NCBI GenBank assembly: GCA_947493995.1
Contig: CANLTJ010000009.1
Location: 28,461-92,460, forward strand
Length of the DNA stretch: 64,000 bases
Reading direction: 5' to 3'
Origin: an uncultured Arachnia sp.
GTDB lineage: Bacteria > Actinomycetota > Actinomycetes > Propionibacteriales > Propionibacteriaceae
Under the pieces are notes generated by a model that saw nothing but the letters and a program-made list of their open reading frames with translations, had not been told where the DNA came from and made no database searches. Position numbers and translations under genes: made by a program. Within the stretch, counting starts at the first letter, position 1; each line of letters begins with the position of its first letter. Below, piece by piece: positions 1 to 8,611 of the stretch.

Positions 1-43
1 GTGAACCCCAGTCTACCAGCTGCGCAACACGTGTCGAGCGCCG

Positions 44-643
44 TCATTCGCCGATCTGGCGGTTCCGCTGCTGGGGAGGTCTGAAGAGCAGCACCTTCTC
101 GAAAGCTGCCGTGCTGTTCTGTCCCTGGAACGCGCGGATGGCCAGGACACTGGTGGTGACCAGCCATCCGATGACACCGAAGAAGAACAGCGACTCACCC
201 ACATTCAACAGAGCCATCACCATGCCCAGCGCCAGTGCAACCGAGATCGCCGTCAACTGGAAGCTGAGAGCGCGGCCAGCCTCGAGCCACAATCGTGATC
301 CCGGCCGTGCCACGGCCTTGACGATGACGGGCCCGAGGAAGAACGGGAAGATGTACCCGCTGAGGTGGGTGAATCCTGCGCCGACGTTCTGTGCGCTGTC
401 GACGACAGGAGGACGAGCCATCGGCGCCACGTCACTGTGGTGTGAAGGATCGACCACCCGTGCAATACCCCGCAGGGAGGAGTTCAACTCCGCTCGTGTG
501 GAAGCAGTGAGAGCCGTGGCAACACGATCCTCGAAGCTCTCGCTGTCAATGACGCCGGAGGCAAAGGCGCGCTGCAGGTAATCGACGGCGCGATCGCGTT
601 GCACGTCGGTGACGTGGCTACCGTGCATGGGATGGGAACTCAT
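44..643 (-). CDS. DUF1707 / DUF4870 membrane protein
   Basis: Predicted 199-residue membrane protein of unknown function. The N-terminus (about residues 8-60) matches the actinobacterial DUF1707 pattern: a D-x-x-R-D-x-A-V-x-x-L-x-x-A-F core, then a D-x-E-S-F-E-D-R-V segment and a T-R-A-E-L stretch. The second half has three hydrophobic segments, with the S-F-Q-L-T signature before the second, as in DUF4870 proteins. DUF1707 is thought to be a small regulatory or protein-binding module, but no reaction is known. The frame is open upstream to 730. I chose the ATG at 643 because the DUF1707 core starts a few residues later and the extra residues look non-coding. No clear ribosome binding site precedes it, so the start is uncertain by a few codons. 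Confidence 0.75.
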   Translation of the reverse strand: MSSHPMHGSHVTDVQRDRAVDYLQRAFASGVIDSESFEDRVATALTASTRAELNSSLRGIARVVDPSHHSDVAPMARPPVVDSAQNVGAGFTHLSGYIFPFFLGPVIVKAVARPGSRLWLEAGRALSFQLTAISVALALGMVMALLNVGESLFFFGVIGWLVTTSVLAIRAFQGQNSTAAFEKVLLFRPPQQRNRQIGE

Positions 644-757
644 GATTCCATTGTGCTGTCTCCGGTCAATACAGACCATTGGGGGTTTCCCTGGTACTCC
701 CCTGATGACGATGAGGGGTAGGGCCCACACCTGTTCGGTGAGTGGCTTCGCCGCGAC

Positions 758-1237
758 TCAGCGACGCCGGTACTTGTTGCGTGAGGCCAGCGCCCGCTGA
801 GCATCTCGCTTTGCGTCGCGCTCCGCGATGCTCTGGCGCTTGTCCCAGTCCTTCTTCCCGGTGGCCACGGCGATCTCCACCTTGGCGTAGCCATCGGAGA
901 AGTAGAGGGACAGCGGAACCAGGGTCTTGCTGGTGCCCGTGAGGGCTTTCTCGATGTTGGCAATCTCGCGGCGGTTGAGCAGGAGTTTCCGGGTTCGTTT
1001 GGCGGCGTGGTTGAACATGGTGCCGAACTTGTATTCCGGGATGTTGGCATTGCGCAGCCAGACTTCGCCGTCGTCAACGGTGGCGAACGCCTCTGAGAGG
1101 GTGGCGCGTCCGGCGCGGAGACTCTTCACCTCAGTACCGGAGAGCACGATGCCCGCTTCATAGGTGTCGCCGATGTGGAAGTCGTGTCTCGCTTTCCGGT
1201 TCTGGGCGACGAGTTTGCGTCCGGACTCTCTGGGCAT
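758..1237 (-). CDS. smpB: SsrA-binding protein SmpB
   Basis: SmpB, 159 residues, binds tmRNA and delivers it to stalled ribosomes for trans-translation. The whole length matches the family. The N-terminal core has the [13 protein letters not shown] segment, the middle carries the E-Y-K-F-G and R-x-R-K-L-L-L motifs, and the basic C-terminal tail (K-R-D-A-Q-R to the final R-R-R) is the part that enters the vacant mRNA channel. It follows the M23 peptidase gene on the same strand with a 25-bp gap. It is thus probably the distal gene of the ftsE-ftsX operon, a common actinobacterial order. The tmRNA gene, often next to smpB, is not in the downstream interval. Confidence 0.96.
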   Translation of the reverse strand: MPRESGRKLVAQNRKARHDFHIGDTYEAGIVLSGTEVKSLRAGRATLSEAFATVDDGEVWLRNANIPEYKFGTMFNHAAKRTRKLLLNRREIANIEKALTGTSKTLVPLSLYFSDGYAKVEIAVATGKKDWDKRQSIAERDAKRDAQRALASRNKYRRR

Positions 1238-1262
1238 CAGGCCATGATGCCATGCATCGTAC

Positions 1263-2918
1263 TCAGCGGAACCACTTGGCCATGGGGTTCACCTTGGCGC
1301 CGTTCTCCCAGACCATGAGGTGGAGGTGGCATCCGGTGGAGTAGCCGGTGGTGCCGACGTAGCCGATGACTTCTCCCTTGGTCACGCGCTGGCCCACGCC
1401 CACGGTGTAGCGGCTGGCGTGGTTGTACCCGGTGGTGACGTATGCGCCGTTGACCTTGCCGTGGTCAATCATCAGTCGATTGCCGTATCCCGCATTGAAG
1501 TACCGCTCGGTGACCGTGCCGTCAGCCGCGGCCCTCATGGGTGTGCCGCAACCAGCGGCGAAATCAGTGCCGTCATGCAGTTTGCGGTAGCCCAGCACCG
1601 GATGCAGACGCATCCCGTAGGCGGAGCTCAGTCTGCCGATGACAGGCCGCTGGAAGCCCACGGCACTCGCAACGGGTGCGGCAGCCTCGGCCGCGGGAAC
1701 CCGGGGCTTGGCAGCCGGAGCCTTCGGCTTGCTCGCCGGTGCGCTCTGCTTGGCAGCATCTGCAGCGGCCCGAGCCTCCGCAGCCCTTTGCGCCGCTGCT
1801 TCTTCCTCTCTCTTGGCTTCGGCGGCCTGCGCGGCTGCGATCTCCTCCGCCCTCCTGGCGGCAGCGGCTTCTTCAGCGCTCTTGGCAGCGGCAGCCTCGG
1901 CTGCCTGCTTGGCGGCAGCCTCCTCGGCCCTCCTTGCGGCTGCGGCTTCTTCGGCGGCCTTCTTCGCCGCTGCCTCCTCAGCCTTCTGCCGGGCCGCAGC
2001 CTCCTCGGCCGCCTTCTTCGCCGCTGCCTCCTCGGCCGCCTTCCGGGCGGCAGCCTCTTCCGCCGCCTTCTGTGCTGCGATTCGGGCCGCGATGCGTTCT
2101 TCCACCTCCGCAGACTCTGCCTCAAGCTCAGCCTGGCGGTCCTGTTCAAGATCCAGCTGTCGGGCCGCTGCGTCGGCGGCAGCATTGTGGGCGTCCACCT
2201 TCTCGGCCACCTCGTCGCGCAGGGCATCAGCCGTTGCTTCCTTGGCGCGGGAATCCTCGAGTTGACTGGCCGCTGCTTCCCGTGCCTCCACAGCGACGCT
2301 CCGGGCCTCGTCGGCTTCCGCCTTGGCAGCGTCCAGGGCGAACTGCCGTTCCATCAGTTCGTCGAGTTCCTTGGCGCTGGAATCGAACAAGGTGGTGGAC
2401 AACTGAGCGCGTTGGTGCAGTTCCCCTGCACTGACGTCGGTCACCAGCAGGGCGAGGTTGACAAGAGGTCCGCTCTGTTGGGTGATGACGATGATCTCCT
2501 CGCTCGTCCTGGCTTCCACCCAGTCGTATGCGGCCTGTGCCGCCGCGACGCTCGCCTCAGCCTTCTCCAGCGCGATCTCCGCGGCAGCCAGTTCCTCAGC
2601 ACGCTGAGCATCCAGCGACTCTGCCTCGCGACGTGCGGCCTCGGCAGCTTCCAGAGCGGATTCTGCTGCGGCCAACTCGGTCCACGCCTCTTCCAGAGCG
2701 GCGTTCGCCGACGTCAGCTCCGACGACGCGTGGTCGATGGCCGCTGTCTGCTCCTCGATGGCCGAGTTCAGCTCGGATCGACGATCGTCGAGCTCATCTG
2801 CCTGCACCGGCATCGCCAACGACACCACGATCGCAACTCCAACTGCCGAGGCGGCGATGCCTCGCAGGAGCCGGGATGTCAGCTTGTTCTCGACGCGTGG
2901 GGGACGTGCTCGATTCAC
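1263..2918 (-). CDS. Exported coiled-coil M23 (LytM) peptidase, FtsEX partner
   Basis: A 551-residue EnvC/PcsB-like murein hydrolase. A signal anchor or signal peptide (about residues 15-40) precedes roughly 350 residues of Ala/Glu/Lys/Arg heptad-rich coiled coil, including many E-E-A-A-A-x-K/R-x-A repeats. A Pro/Ala-rich linker follows, then a C-terminal M23 domain with both zinc motifs: H-x-x-x-D (HDGTD) and H-x-H (HLH). Both are intact, whereas E. coli EnvC has a degenerate LytM site, so this enzyme may itself cut peptidoglycan. The start is the GTG at 2918, because AAGGAG lies six bases upstream of it; the in-frame ATG at 2936 lies 5' of that site. It follows ftsX by 24 bp, so FtsEX probably controls it by ATP-driven conformational change. 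Confidence 0.88.
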   Translation of the reverse strand: MNRARPPRVENKLTSRLLRGIAASAVGVAIVVSLAMPVQADELDDRRSELNSAIEEQTAAIDHASSELTSANAALEEAWTELAAAESALEAAEAARREAESLDAQRAEELAAAEIALEKAEASVAAAQAAYDWVEARTSEEIIVITQQSGPLVNLALLVTDVSAGELHQRAQLSTTLFDSSAKELDELMERQFALDAAKAEADEARSVAVEAREAAASQLEDSRAKEATADALRDEVAEKVDAHNAAADAAARQLDLEQDRQAELEAESAEVEERIAARIAAQKAAEEAAARKAAEEAAAKKAAEEAAARQKAEEAAAKKAAEEAAAARRAEEAAAKQAAEAAAAKSAEEAAAARRAEEIAAAQAAEAKREEEAAAQRAAEARAAADAAKQSAPASKPKAPAAKPRVPAAEAAAPVASAVGFQRPVIGRLSSAYGMRLHPVLGYRKLHDGTDFAAGCGTPMRAAADGTVTERYFNAGYGNRLMIDHGKVNGAYVTTGYNHASRYTVGVGQRVTKGEVIGYVGTTGYSTGCHLHLMVWENGAKVNPMAKWFR

Positions 2919-2942
2919 CTGAATCTCCTTGAGCATCTCTTC

Positions 2943-3845
2943 TCAGATGCGTAGGTACCTTCTGGTTGCCAGCAGGGTGGGAATGATCGCCAGCGCGAGT
3001 CCCACTGCTGCCATAGCAAGGATGGCACCTGCCACGTGAGACCAGTCAATCCAGGGTAAAGTACGGATTGAGGTTTTGGCGTTGCGTTCAATGAGGAACA
3101 GATATCCAGTGGCCACGGTGACACCGGACACAATCACTCCGAGTATGCCCGCGACAAGGCTTTCCAGCAGGAAAGGCAGGAGGATGTAGAAGTTGGAGGC
3201 GCCCACCAGTCGCATGATGCCAATCTCTCTTCGGCGGGTGAAAGCCGCCATGCGTATTGTATTGGCAATCTGGAGACCGGCAGCCAGCAACAACAACACA
3301 CTCATGCCGATGGTGGCCCACTGCAGACCGTTCAACCACCTGAAGAGCGGCTCGAATATGGACTGAAGATCCTGAACATTCTGAACGCCCTGCAGACTGG
3401 CCGCCTCGCTGACCACACCCTGATAGTTCTCCGGGTTCACCAGCTTGATCCGGAACGAGTCCTGCATCTGTTCCGCGGTTCGCGTGCCGACGATGGGTGA
3501 ATCCCTGAACACACGACGAAACTCTTCGTACGCGGCCTCCTTGGACTCGTAGAAGACCTCCTGGACTTCTGGGTTCGCCTCCAGGGCCTGCCGGATCGCC
3601 TCGCGCTGTGCCTCGGTTGTCCCCCTGCCCTCCCCGCACATCCCGCCGGTCGTGGTCTCGATGCAGAGGAACACCGAAATCTCGATTCTGTCGTACCACC
3701 GCCCTTTGACGAGGTCGACCTCCATCGATGTGAGCAGCCCCAACCCGAAAAGGGACAAAGACACCGCCATCGTGACAACGACGGCGACGGTCATGGCAAG
3801 ATTGCGACGCAATCCCGACCACGTCTCGCGAAGTGTGTGTCTCAT
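2943..3845 (-). CDS. ftsX: Cell division protein FtsX
   Basis: FtsX, 300 residues, is the integral membrane half of the FtsEX ABC-type complex, which turns ATP hydrolysis into activation of septal peptidoglycan hydrolases. A cytoplasmic N-terminus (R-E-T-W-x-G-L-R-R-N) is followed by a first membrane segment (about 17-40). A large external domain (about 45-170) with a pair of cysteines comes next, then three more membrane segments. The second half carries the family's [13 protein letters not shown] motif. Its ATG overlaps the ftsE stop by four bases, so translation is coupled. The external domain is the expected docking site for the coiled coil of the M23 peptidase encoded next. Confidence 0.95.
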   Translation of the reverse strand: MRHTLRETWSGLRRNLAMTVAVVVTMAVSLSLFGLGLLTSMEVDLVKGRWYDRIEISVFLCIETTTGGMCGEGRGTTEAQREAIRQALEANPEVQEVFYESKEAAYEEFRRVFRDSPIVGTRTAEQMQDSFRIKLVNPENYQGVVSEAASLQGVQNVQDLQSIFEPLFRWLNGLQWATIGMSVLLLLAAGLQIANTIRMAAFTRRREIGIMRLVGASNFYILLPFLLESLVAGILGVIVSGVTVATGYLFLIERNAKTSIRTLPWIDWSHVAGAILAMAAVGLALAIIPTLLATRRYLRI

Positions 3846-4525
3846 GCGCCGTAAACCCCCTTGGGCTGGTCGCGGACCAGTTCTCCCTCGCGTAGCTCCA
3901 GCACCCTTCGCCTCATCTGGTCCACGATGGTGGAGTCATGGGTGGCCATGATGACGGTGGTGTCACTTCGGTTGATGCGGTCGAGCAGCTTCATGATGCC
4001 CACTGAGGTCTCCGGATCCAGGTTGCCGGTGGGTTCGTCGGCGATGAGGATTTGCGGACGATTGACGTAGGCACGCGCGATGGCCACGCGCTGCTGCTCA
4101 CCGCCGGAGAGTTCCTCGTTGAGTCGCCCCTCCTTGCCCGCCAGCCCCACTGTCTCCAAAGTCTCGGGAACGATCTGTCGGATCTGTTTCGTCGACTTGC
4201 CGATCACCTGCAGCGCGAACGCCACATTCTCGTAGACGGTCTTTCCCGGGAGCAGCCGGAAATCCTGGAACACCGTGCCGATCTGTCTGCGAAGCGCCGG
4301 GACCTTCCATTGGTTCAGCGTGCCCAAGTTCTTTCCTGCAACGTAGAGGGTGCCCTTCGTCGGACGGTACTCACGAAGAATCAAGCGCAGGAACGTGGAC
4401 TTCCCGGAACCCGATTGGCCAACGAGGAAAACGAACTCGCCCCTTTGTATCTCCAGGTTGATGTTGCGAAGAGCGGGCCGCAACTGGCCCGGATAGAACT
4501 TCGTGACATCCTCGAACATGATCAC
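3842..4525 (-). CDS. ftsE: Cell division ATP-binding protein FtsE
   Basis: FtsE, 227 residues, is the cytoplasmic ATPase of FtsEX. Walker A is GQSGSGKST, the ABC signature is [14 protein letters not shown], and Walker B is [14 protein letters not shown]; a switch histidine follows in M-A-T-H-D. The frame is open to 4579. I place the start at the GTG at 4525 (V-I-M-F-E-D-V-T-K), because a GGAG lies nine bases upstream and this gives the usual FtsE length, with the core beginning at the first residues. It is the first gene of the ftsE-ftsX-M23-smpB run. About 120 bp separate it from the end of prfB, so the operon promoter may lie in that gap or prfB may read through. Confidence 0.96.
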   Translation of the reverse strand: MIMFEDVTKFYPGQLRPALRNINLEIQRGEFVFLVGQSGSGKSTFLRLILREYRPTKGTLYVAGKNLGTLNQWKVPALRRQIGTVFQDFRLLPGKTVYENVAFALQVIGKSTKQIRQIVPETLETVGLAGKEGRLNEELSGGEQQRVAIARAYVNRPQILIADEPTGNLDPETSVGIMKLLDRINRSDTTVIMATHDSTIVDQMRRRVLELREGELVRDQPKGVYGA

Positions 4526-4644
4526 AGGGATTGGCTCCGACGTTGGTGGGGGCAAGCTTCCTGAGAAACTCCTGAACAACGGTGAGAGTCTAGGCCATGG
4601 GCGCGGGGGTGTCCGTGGAGGAACACGCTTGGTCTTCCGATTGG

Positions 4645-5763
4645 CTAGTTCGGTTCGCTCATCTGCGTCTGTTTGCGCCAGCGAATGCCAGCATCGATGA
4701 AGCCGTCTATCTCGCCGTCGAACACGGCCTCCGGGTTGCCCACCTCATGCTCGGTGCGCAGGTCCTTGACCATCTGGTAGGGATGCATGACGTAGGAGCG
4801 CATTTGGGCGCCCCATGATCCACTCCCGTCGCTCTTGAGCGCATTCATCTCCTTCTCGCGCTCAAGACGGGCGTGTTCCAGGAGTCGCGACTGCAACACC
4901 CGCAGCGCTGCCGCCTTGTTCTGAAGTTGTGATTTCTCGTTCTGACAACTGACGACGATGCCGGTGGGGGCGTGCGTGATGCGCACTGCGGAATCGGTGG
5001 TGTTGACCGACTGCCCGCCAGGTCCGGACGAACGGTAGACGTCCACGCGGATGTCGGCCTCGGGGATATCGATGCTGTCCGTCTCCTCGGTCACTGGAAG
5101 CACCTCCACACCCGCGAACGAGGTCTGGCGGCGGCCCTGGTTGTCGAATGGGGAGATGCGTACGAGCCGATGGGTGCCCTGCTCCACTGACAGCGTGCCG
5201 TAGGCGAAGGGGGCCTTGATCGCGAACGTGGCTGACTTCAGTCCGGCTTCCTCAGCGTAGGACGTGTCGAAGACCTCCACCGGGTAGCTGTGGCGTTCGG
5301 CCCAACGCATGTACATGCGCATGAGTTTCTCGGCGAAATCCGCGGCGTCGACGCCACCCGCCTCGGCGCGGATGGTCAGCAGTGCATCGCGGGGGTCGTA
5401 CTCCCCGGACAGAAGAGTGCGCACCTCCAGCGCCTCAATGTCCTTGCCCAGTTTCTTCAGCTCTCGCTCGACCTCGGCACGGACCTCGGCGTCGCCTTCC
5501 TCGTCAGCCATCTCCAGCATCATTGCTGCATCGTCAAGGCGGCCACGCAGATCCTCCAGGCGATCCACCTCCGACTGCTTGACCGACAACGCCGAGGTGA
5601 TGCGCTGCGCGTTTGCCTGGTCATCCCACAGATCCGGTGCTCCCACTTCGTCGGCGAGATGAGCGATCTCCTCGCGCAGCCCGGGTAGGTCGGCCACGGC
5701 CTCAATGGAGGACAGCGACTTGTCGAGGTCAGTGAGGGTCTGGGAGAGATCTACGCTTGCCAC
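4645..5763 (-). CDS. prfB: Peptide chain release factor 2
   Basis: RF2, 372 residues, releases peptides at UGA and UAA codons. The stop-codon-reading tripeptide SPF is present in R-I-S-P-F-D-N-Q-G, and the catalytic GGQ is in [15 protein letters not shown]. The N-terminal helical domain (L-P-G-L-R-E-E-I to A-P-D-L-W-D-D) is typical. Upstream in-frame codons to 5844 read as junk, so I start at the GTG at 5763 (V-A-S-V-D-L-S-Q), which gives the normal actinobacterial length. There is no internal UGA and no sign of the autoregulatory +1 frameshift known from E. coli prfB: the frame is continuous. It is the gene upstream of ftsE, a conserved actinobacterial arrangement. Confidence 0.96.
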   Translation of the reverse strand: MASVDLSQTLTDLDKSLSSIEAVADLPGLREEIAHLADEVGAPDLWDDQANAQRITSALSVKQSEVDRLEDLRGRLDDAAMMLEMADEEGDAEVRAEVERELKKLGKDIEALEVRTLLSGEYDPRDALLTIRAEAGGVDAADFAEKLMRMYMRWAERHSYPVEVFDTSYAEEAGLKSATFAIKAPFAYGTLSVEQGTHRLVRISPFDNQGRRQTSFAGVEVLPVTEETDSIDIPEADIRVDVYRSSGPGGQSVNTTDSAVRITHAPTGIVVSCQNEKSQLQNKAAALRVLQSRLLEHARLEREKEMNALKSDGSGSWGAQMRSYVMHPYQMVKDLRTEHEVGNPEAVFDGEIDGFIDAGIRWRKQTQMSEPN

Positions 5764-5846
5764 AATCGACCACTCTACCCCGATCGCCTCCTGGAGCCGG
5801 CCAGTGGGCACTGCCGGGAGTGAAACAATGACCGGGAGCACCAAGG

Positions 5847-6338
5847 ATGGGAGTCACGACAATTATGGGATCAACACAGCGGCAACTGAAAAGCGACCTG
5901 GCCGAAGCGCTACGCGCGAAGGACGAGTTCGCCAAGAGCAACATTCGCATGCTGATGGCAGCCATCGCCACCGAACAGGTTGCTGGGCAGAGCCCGAGAG
6001 AACTGAGCGACGCTGAGGAACTGGAGGTGATCGCCAGAGAGCAACGCAAGCGGCAGGACTCTGCGGCCACCTATGCCGATGCAGGCCGAACCGATCTGGC
6101 CGACAAGGAGGCAGCCGAAGCCCGCTACATGGCCCGCTATCTGCCGGCCCCGCTGACCGAGCACGAGATAGCTGCGTTGGTCGAGGAAGAGATCGCGGCA
6201 CTTCGAGCTCGGGGAGAGACTCCTTCCATGAAACACATGGGCTCTCTCGTGAAGGCCGTCAACGCGCGGACGGCCGGCCGTTCAGAGGGCAAGGTCGTGG
6301 CGGGTCTGGTCAGGAGCGCTCTCACCTCCCCAGCGTGA
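5847..6338 (+). CDS. GatB/YqeY domain protein
   Basis: A 163-residue stand-alone YqeY-type protein. The domain resembles the C-terminal tRNA-binding tail of the GatB amidotransferase subunit, but the function of free YqeY proteins is not settled. Typical features are the N-terminal L-K-x-D-L-x-E-A-x-R-A-K-D-E segment, the R-K-R-x-D-S-A-A-x-Y-x-x-A-x-R-x-D-L-A-x-K-E motif, the Y-L-P-x-x-L-T-E-x-E-I segment and a C-terminal V-x-G-L-V-x-x-A-L-T. The ATG at 5847 has GGGAG eight bases upstream. A second in-frame ATG at 5865 would give a product closer to E. coli YqeY length and cannot be excluded. The gene is divergent from prfB across 83 bp. Confidence 0.88.
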   Translation: MGVTTIMGSTQRQLKSDLAEALRAKDEFAKSNIRMLMAAIATEQVAGQSPRELSDAEELEVIAREQRKRQDSAATYADAGRTDLADKEAAEARYMARYLPAPLTEHEIAALVEEEIAALRARGETPSMKHMGSLVKAVNARTAGRSEGKVVAGLVRSALTSPA

Positions 6339-6519
6339 TTCCGGCACTCATTGTTATTCCGGGTCGGATTCGAAACCGACGGGCGGGTCGGCTGGCGCAG
6401 CGATAGCGTCCGGTTTACAGTTACCGTGTCGCAGGGCACCCGTAAGAAGCGAAAGATGTGGACGCTCGAGCGATACGGAGTTCCCCCGCCCGTGTTTTCG
6501 ACATTTGGAGTACGTCACC

Positions 6520-7308
6520 GTGAGCCGTCATTCACGCCCATTCATTCGCTTCCTGGCCACCCTCGCTCTCGCTCTCGGACTGCTGTCCACTGTGGTGCAG
6601 CCCTCCTCCGCTCTGGATGTGTACACAACCCCTGGCAAGCATGCGTACAACGGCCGTACCTGGCTCACCACCTGTGAAAAATACTCGAGCACCATTGACA
6701 GGTGCACCACGAAGATTTGGGCAACCACCGTCACGTACACGGGCGGAAAATTCGTGGTGGCGCCACAGTGGGCGTTCAACAACCTCACTTACAAGAGGAG
6801 CGCCCGCTCCTCCTGGCCGGTTTTCAGCCCTCTCGTGACCCCGGGCGAACACATGATCTCCGGCCGCAGGTGGAAGACGGAATGCGACACCGCCTGGACC
6901 GGCGCCAACGCATGTCGGTCGCAGATTTGGGCAACCGTCCCGGAGCAACGCAACGGCACATGGGTCAACGTGAACAAATGGGTTTTCAACAACATCGTGC
7001 ACGTCACCCCCATCAAGTGCCCGGTTCCGCAGTCACAGATTCGTGCAATGACAGGACAGAAGTCGATCGTCACCTCCGCCTGTACGGTGTCGAGGACCAA
7101 CTCGAAATGGTTGGCCGCCGATTATGTGGTGTCCAATCCGGCGGGAAAGCTGATCAGGGAGACCGCGTTCTTCTTCAAGCGGTCCGCCGGTTGGGGGCTT
7201 GAGTTCAAGAGCAATCCGGGACTCACGAGCGTGTGTGCCGAGTTGTACCGAGCATCCGGCGCTCCCCTGGACCTGGCCGAACCCATCAGCTACTGCTTCT
7301 CAGGTTGA
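6520..7308 (+). CDS. Secreted protein with two Cys/Trp repeats
   Basis: A 262-residue exported protein of unknown function. The signal peptide spans about residues 10-31 and is followed by two homologous repeats (about 34-90 and 104-160). Each repeat has the pattern G-x-H-x-x-x-G-R-x-W-x-T-x-C, about nine residues, C, then I-x-A-T and a final W-x-F-N-N-[LI]. The paired cysteines (52/62 and 122/132) probably form disulfides. The last 100 residues, with three more cysteines, have no family I recognise. The GTG at 6520 is chosen because GGAG lies nine bases upstream. The same repeat pair forms the N-terminus of the C5-epimerase-like protein at 8612, so this is probably a wall- or glycan-binding module and the two genes are related by duplication. 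Confidence 0.7.
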   Translation: MSRHSRPFIRFLATLALALGLLSTVVQPSSALDVYTTPGKHAYNGRTWLTTCEKYSSTIDRCTTKIWATTVTYTGGKFVVAPQWAFNNLTYKRSARSSWPVFSPLVTPGEHMISGRRWKTECDTAWTGANACRSQIWATVPEQRNGTWVNVNKWVFNNIVHVTPIKCPVPQSQIRAMTGQKSIVTSACTVSRTNSKWLAADYVVSNPAGKLIRETAFFFKRSAGWGLEFKSNPGLTSVCAELYRASGAPLDLAEPISYCFSG

Positions 7309-7381
7309 GTTCTCACCAGTTCGCTCAGGATGCGCTGGCCTGTCACAATGGCAACTGCATTCATAGTTGTTTCATGCAGCG

Positions 7382-7455
7382 GGGCGCATGGCTCAGTTGG
7401 TTAGAGCACCTCCCTTACAAGGAGGGGGTCGGGGGTTCGAGTCCCTCTGCGCCCA
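7382..7455 (+). tRNA. tRNA-Val (TAC)
   Basis: The cloverleaf is visible. A seven-base acceptor stem (GGGCGCA with TGCGCCC) encloses a D-arm with GGTTAGAGC, an anticodon stem CTCCC/GGGAG around the loop TTACAAG (anticodon TAC), and a T-arm GGGGG-TTCGAGT-CCCTC. The discriminator is A, and the 3' CCA is not encoded. A TAC anticodon reads GTA valine codons. The gene lies between two exported-protein genes, and I see no integrated element attached to it. Confidence 0.95.
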
Positions 7456-7501
7456 CTCATTCCCGCGAGAACAGTGAACACGCTTACAGTGCGATCCGAT
7501 C

Positions 7502-8497
7502 ATGAGTGACCGTCATCCTCAGAGGCCGCAGCGGGCCGCAGGGCGCGCGTCGGAACGGAACGACACCAGGGCCACCCGCGTACCGGGGCGGGTTCAGATG
7601 GAGTCCCAGCGATCATCACTCGGCACGCGAACCAGCACTGACAATGAGCCTGTCGCCCCCGACACCGGAACTCAGTGGCGGTTGCAGAGGGGATGGTGGG
7701 TGGTTGCCGGAGCGCTGGGGATCCTGCTGGCACTCGTGCTGTCGCTGGTCTGGCTTCCCTCGATTGAGACGTCAACTCCACAGCGAGCGACGCCCGGAGC
7801 ACCTGTGGGGTCGACGTCGACGCCAACACGGTCCTCGAACCCGTCTGGTGCTTCAGCGAGTGATTCACCCGCCACGTCGGACTCCCCCACGCCCGATATC
7901 TTCCCGCCCGCTGAACCGCCACTGCCCGGTAACACTCCCGCTCTCTCCTCGTCTCCGTCTCCTGGTGCCCCGTCGGCGCCCGCACCCGGAGAACCAGCGA
8001 CCCCGGCAGAACTGGCAGAAGACATCCAGCTCAACGACGCCAGGTTCTCCGTTCCCCAGAACTGGACGCTCGTGGGCGATGAGCAGATTGAGGACTCGCG
8101 ACGCGCGGTCAGACTTCACCAGCAGGAGACGGATGTTCGTCTCCAGGCAGTGACAGTGGGACCCTCAGGACAGACGCTCACGTCTGCGTGCGCAGCGCTC
8201 GTGGAGCTTCAACAGTCCCAGTTCACGGACGTGGAACAGCAGCTGGTGGCCCCCATCGGCGTGGACTCCGCGCAGGGATCCGCGGTGCGCTGCGGATTCG
8301 AGGGCACCCGAACCGACGACGGCGTAGCCAACACCGTCACCTTCACCCTCGTCGAGCGTCTTGCCGACTCACACGTGCTGATGCTTCGGACCACCGTGCC
8401 GCAGCCTTCCGCGGGAGCCACACCCGTTCTCGCCCAACTCAACGCCATGGCCTGCGGGGCCAGCGTCAGCTTCGGAGTAGCCCTGCCCCTGTGCTGA
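7502..8497 (+). CDS. Membrane-anchored Ser/Pro-rich protein, unknown function
   Basis: A 331-residue single-pass protein. An Arg-rich cytoplasmic N-terminus precedes one membrane segment (about 68-88). An extracellular linker of about 80 residues rich in Ser, Thr and Pro follows, then a C-terminal domain of about 150 residues. That domain (F-S-V-P-x-N-W-T onward) alternates beta-like segments with a few cysteines and ends in cysteine. The layout resembles the anchored proteins that accompany type VII secretion loci, but no such genes are nearby and I do not assign that function. The start is uncertain: the ATG at 7502 has no strong ribosome binding site, and an in-frame ATG near 7598 with a GGGCGGG upstream is possible. 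Confidence 0.6.
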   Translation: MSDRHPQRPQRAAGRASERNDTRATRVPGRVQMESQRSSLGTRTSTDNEPVAPDTGTQWRLQRGWWVVAGALGILLALVLSLVWLPSIETSTPQRATPGAPVGSTSTPTRSSNPSGASASDSPATSDSPTPDIFPPAEPPLPGNTPALSSSPSPGAPSAPAPGEPATPAELAEDIQLNDARFSVPQNWTLVGDEQIEDSRRAVRLHQQETDVRLQAVTVGPSGQTLTSACAALVELQQSQFTDVEQQLVAPIGVDSAQGSAVRCGFEGTRTDDGVANTVTFTLVERLADSHVLMLRTTVPQPSAGATPVLAQLNAMACGASVSFGVALPLC

Positions 8498-8611
8498 GAT
8501 GCTGCACTCCGTCAGCACCATCGACACCCGGCATGAGAACTGGCGCCGCCGTTCGCTATGTTGCTCAGGAGCAGCCGCTCAAGACGTACGGTCGCCGAGA
8601 AGGGGCGGACA

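Noticed and set aside
1..43. Possible end of a tRNA on the minus strand (GCGCAGCTGGTAGACTGG)
   Set aside because: It resembles a D-arm, but the stem does not pair and no acceptor stem or T-arm can be built before the window ends.
644..757. tmRNA gene expected near smpB
   Set aside because: The interval is too short and shows no tRNA-like ends or tag reading frame; none is visible upstream either.
1320..2954. Long plus-strand frame opposite the M23 peptidase
   Set aside because: It mirrors the Ala-rich coiled-coil repeats of the real gene and has no family features or start signals.
5650..5763. Programmed frameshift in prfB
   Set aside because: The reading frame is continuous from the GTG, with no internal UGA or slippery CUU-UGA site.
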